Assembly (NCBI GenBank): GCA_963752935.1
Contig: CAVWAL010000009.1
Location: 682,001-746,000, forward strand
Reading direction: 5' to 3'
From: RI-153 sp963752935
Lineage (GTDB): Bacteria > Chloroflexota > Anaerolineae > Caldilineales > Caldilineaceae
DNA: 64,000 nt
Shown: piece by piece, positions 62,858 through 64,000 of the stretch
How positions within the stretch are numbered: the stretch's first letter is position 1
Layout of the letters: each line of letters opens with the position of its first letter
Position numbers and translations under genes: made by a program
Notes under the pieces: generated by a model
What the model saw: only the letters and a program-made list of their open reading frames with translations
What the model was told of the DNA's origin: nothing
The model's database searches: none

Positions 62858-64000
62858 ATGATCCATTCCGGGCAGGACAATCGATCCACTGCAGACGCCG
62901 CCCCCACCGGTGACTGGATCACGCGCCTTGCCGCGGGGGATCGTTCGCTACGCGTCCATCTGTTGGGCATCGGTGGCAGTGGATTGGCCCCTATCGCCAC
63001 AGTTCTCCACGAAATGGGGATTAGTGTCAGTGGCAGCGATGCACAGCGAAACCCGCGCACCGACGCCCTGGCAGCGCAGGGCGTCGTCGTCTATGCCAGT
63101 CAAGTTGCGGCCAATTTAATCGATCATCCAGAACGCCACCCAGACGTGGTCCTGATCAGCAGTGCCGTCAGCACCCACAACCCAGAGCTGGCGGCGGCGG
63201 CAGACCTGGGTATTCCCATCGTCAAACGTCGCGACTTTTTACGTCCACTCCTGGCACAGCGCACGGTGCTGGCGGTGGCGGGCACCCATGGCAAGAGCAC
63301 CACCACCGCCATGATTGTGCGCATCTTTCACGAATGCGGCGTTGACGCCGGCTACATCGTCGGCTCGGAACTGCCCGACTACGGCAGCGCGCACGCCGGC
63401 AGCAGTCCTTACTTTGTGATTGAGGCGGATGAGTACGATCACATGTTCCTGGGGCTGACACCGTCCATCGCAGTGGTAACAAACGTGGAATGGGATCATC
63501 CCGATTGTTTCCCCACGCCCGAAGCGTTTCGGTCCGCCTTTGCCACCTTTACAACACAGGTGAAGGATGGCGGCCTGATCGTGGGATGCGCCGATGATGC
63601 AGGGGCCGAAGCGATTCGCACAGCCTACACGGCGAAGACCCGTTGGATCACATATGGGTTGGCCGAGGAGGCGGATCTGCGGGCAACTGCGGTTGCGCCG
63701 GGCAGCGCAGGAGGCTTCGGCGCCGAGCTGCTCTGGCACGACAGGCCATTGGGGACGATCTCGCTGAGCGTACCGGGACTGCACAACTTGCGCAACGCGC
63801 TGGCGGCGACGGCCGTCGCTCGTCATTGTGGGTTGCCGGATGCGCAGATCCTGGCCGCAGTGGGCGGGTATGCCGGGGTCGCACGCCGCTTCGAGTGGAA
63901 AGGCGAGGCCGCCGGCGTCACCGTGATCGACGATTACGCCCATCACCCCACCGAGGTACGCGCCACCTTATCGGCGGCGCGGGCGCGCTTCGGCAACCGG
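62858..64000 (+). CDS. murC: UDP-N-acetylmuramate-L-alanine ligase MurC (3' cut by window)
   Basis: From the ATG at 62858 the frame stays open to the window end (381 codons). HLLGIGGSGLAPIATVLHEM is the N-terminal dinucleotide-like loop, AVAGTHGKSTTTAMIVRIFH the ATP P-loop, EADEYDHMFLGLTPSIAVVT NVEWDHPDC the metal region, and VIDDYAHHPTEVRATLSAAR marks the third domain. It adds L-Ala to UDP-MurNAc. 131 bases with a repeat separate it from the CvpA-like genes. Confidence 0.93.
   Translation, partial: MIHSGQDNRSTADAAPTGDWITRLAAGDRSLRVHLLGIGGSGLAPIATVLHEMGISVSGSDAQRNPRTDALAAQGVVVYASQVAANLIDHPERHPDVVLISSAVSTHNPELAAAADLGIPIVKRRDFLRPLLAQRTVLAVAGTHGKSTTTAMIVRIFHECGVDAGYIVGSELPDYGSAHAGSSPYFVIEADEYDHMFLGLTPSIAVVTNVEWDHPDCFPTPEAFRSAFATFTTQVKDGGLIVGCADDAGAEAIRTAYTAKTRWITYGLAEEADLRATAVAPGSAGGFGAELLWHDRPLGTISLSVPGLHNLRNALAATAVARHCGLPDAQILAAVGGYAGVARRFEWKGEAAGVTVIDDYAHHPTEVRATLSAARARFGNR

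Overview
The window reads as the chromosome of a GC-rich bacterium. The gene set and order point to Chloroflexota (Caldilinea/Anaerolineae-like): a division/cell-wall (dcw) cluster, a gap-pgk-tpiA block, lipoproteins with long Pro/Thr linkers, and many oxidoreductase/XdhC/CoxG-type genes. The phylum is inferred from this context, not measured. No rRNA, tRNA, transposase, prophage or CRISPR array was seen.

Layout. 1-4630 (+) is the end of a sugar-acid catabolic block: enolase-superfamily C-terminus, two unknown proteins, an FAD-dependent oxidoreductase and a CoxG-like protein. It is interrupted on the minus strand by a toxin/immunity-like pair whose first gene is broken by a 22-bp tandem duplication. 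5.1-7.9 kb holds a P-loop kinase-like gene and two XdhC-family genes around a TPR gene. 8.0-13.5 kb is a glycolate-oxidase-type operon (glcD, a phosphodiesterase, glcE, glcF). 13.7-18.1 kb (-) carries an ABC-2 permease, a frameshifted class IV aminotransferase beside a sulfotransferase-like gene, a DUF2277 gene and a nucleotidyltransferase. 18.3-23.3 kb has a TSUP permease facing a thiamine ABC operon (thiB-thiP-thiQ) led by a TPP riboswitch and a terminator. 23.5-26.3 kb is an AT-richer patch with a CPBP protease and two unknown genes. 26.5-31.5 kb (-) holds a DUF35/thiolase pair and an AlbA-ATPase gene coupled to folC.

32-38.8 kb (+) holds a yvcK/cofD-like gene with an apparently leaderless start, then gap, pgk, an unknown gene, tpiA and a lipoprotein. 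38.6-43.1 kb (-) holds a divergent PurA-like protein, a VWA protein and a J-domain/pseudokinase protein; the last two share an operator-rich promoter. 43.2-50.4 kb (-) holds a PLP decarboxylase and a mutS2-GT2-AglD-HD-moaB operon. 50.5-64 kb (+) is the dcw cluster: mraZ, rsmH, ftsL-like, ftsI, murF, mraY, murD, ftsW, murG, two CvpA-like membrane genes and murC, which runs off the end. It starts behind three 10-bp-spaced TGGGA boxes typical of MraZ sites.

The intergenic DNA is rich in dispersed elements. One family carries the core GCGCCGGTTGAGTAG (five copies). Another is a set of GTAGGG...CCCTAC palindromes, one nested in a larger inverted-repeat element with a collapsed relative between the last CvpA-like gene and murC. 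The most interesting candidate system is the VWA / J-domain-pseudokinase operon with the PurA-like gene beside it. Other notable features are the 185-bp ftsW/murG reading-frame overlap, the riboswitch-attenuator and the broken toxin-like gene.
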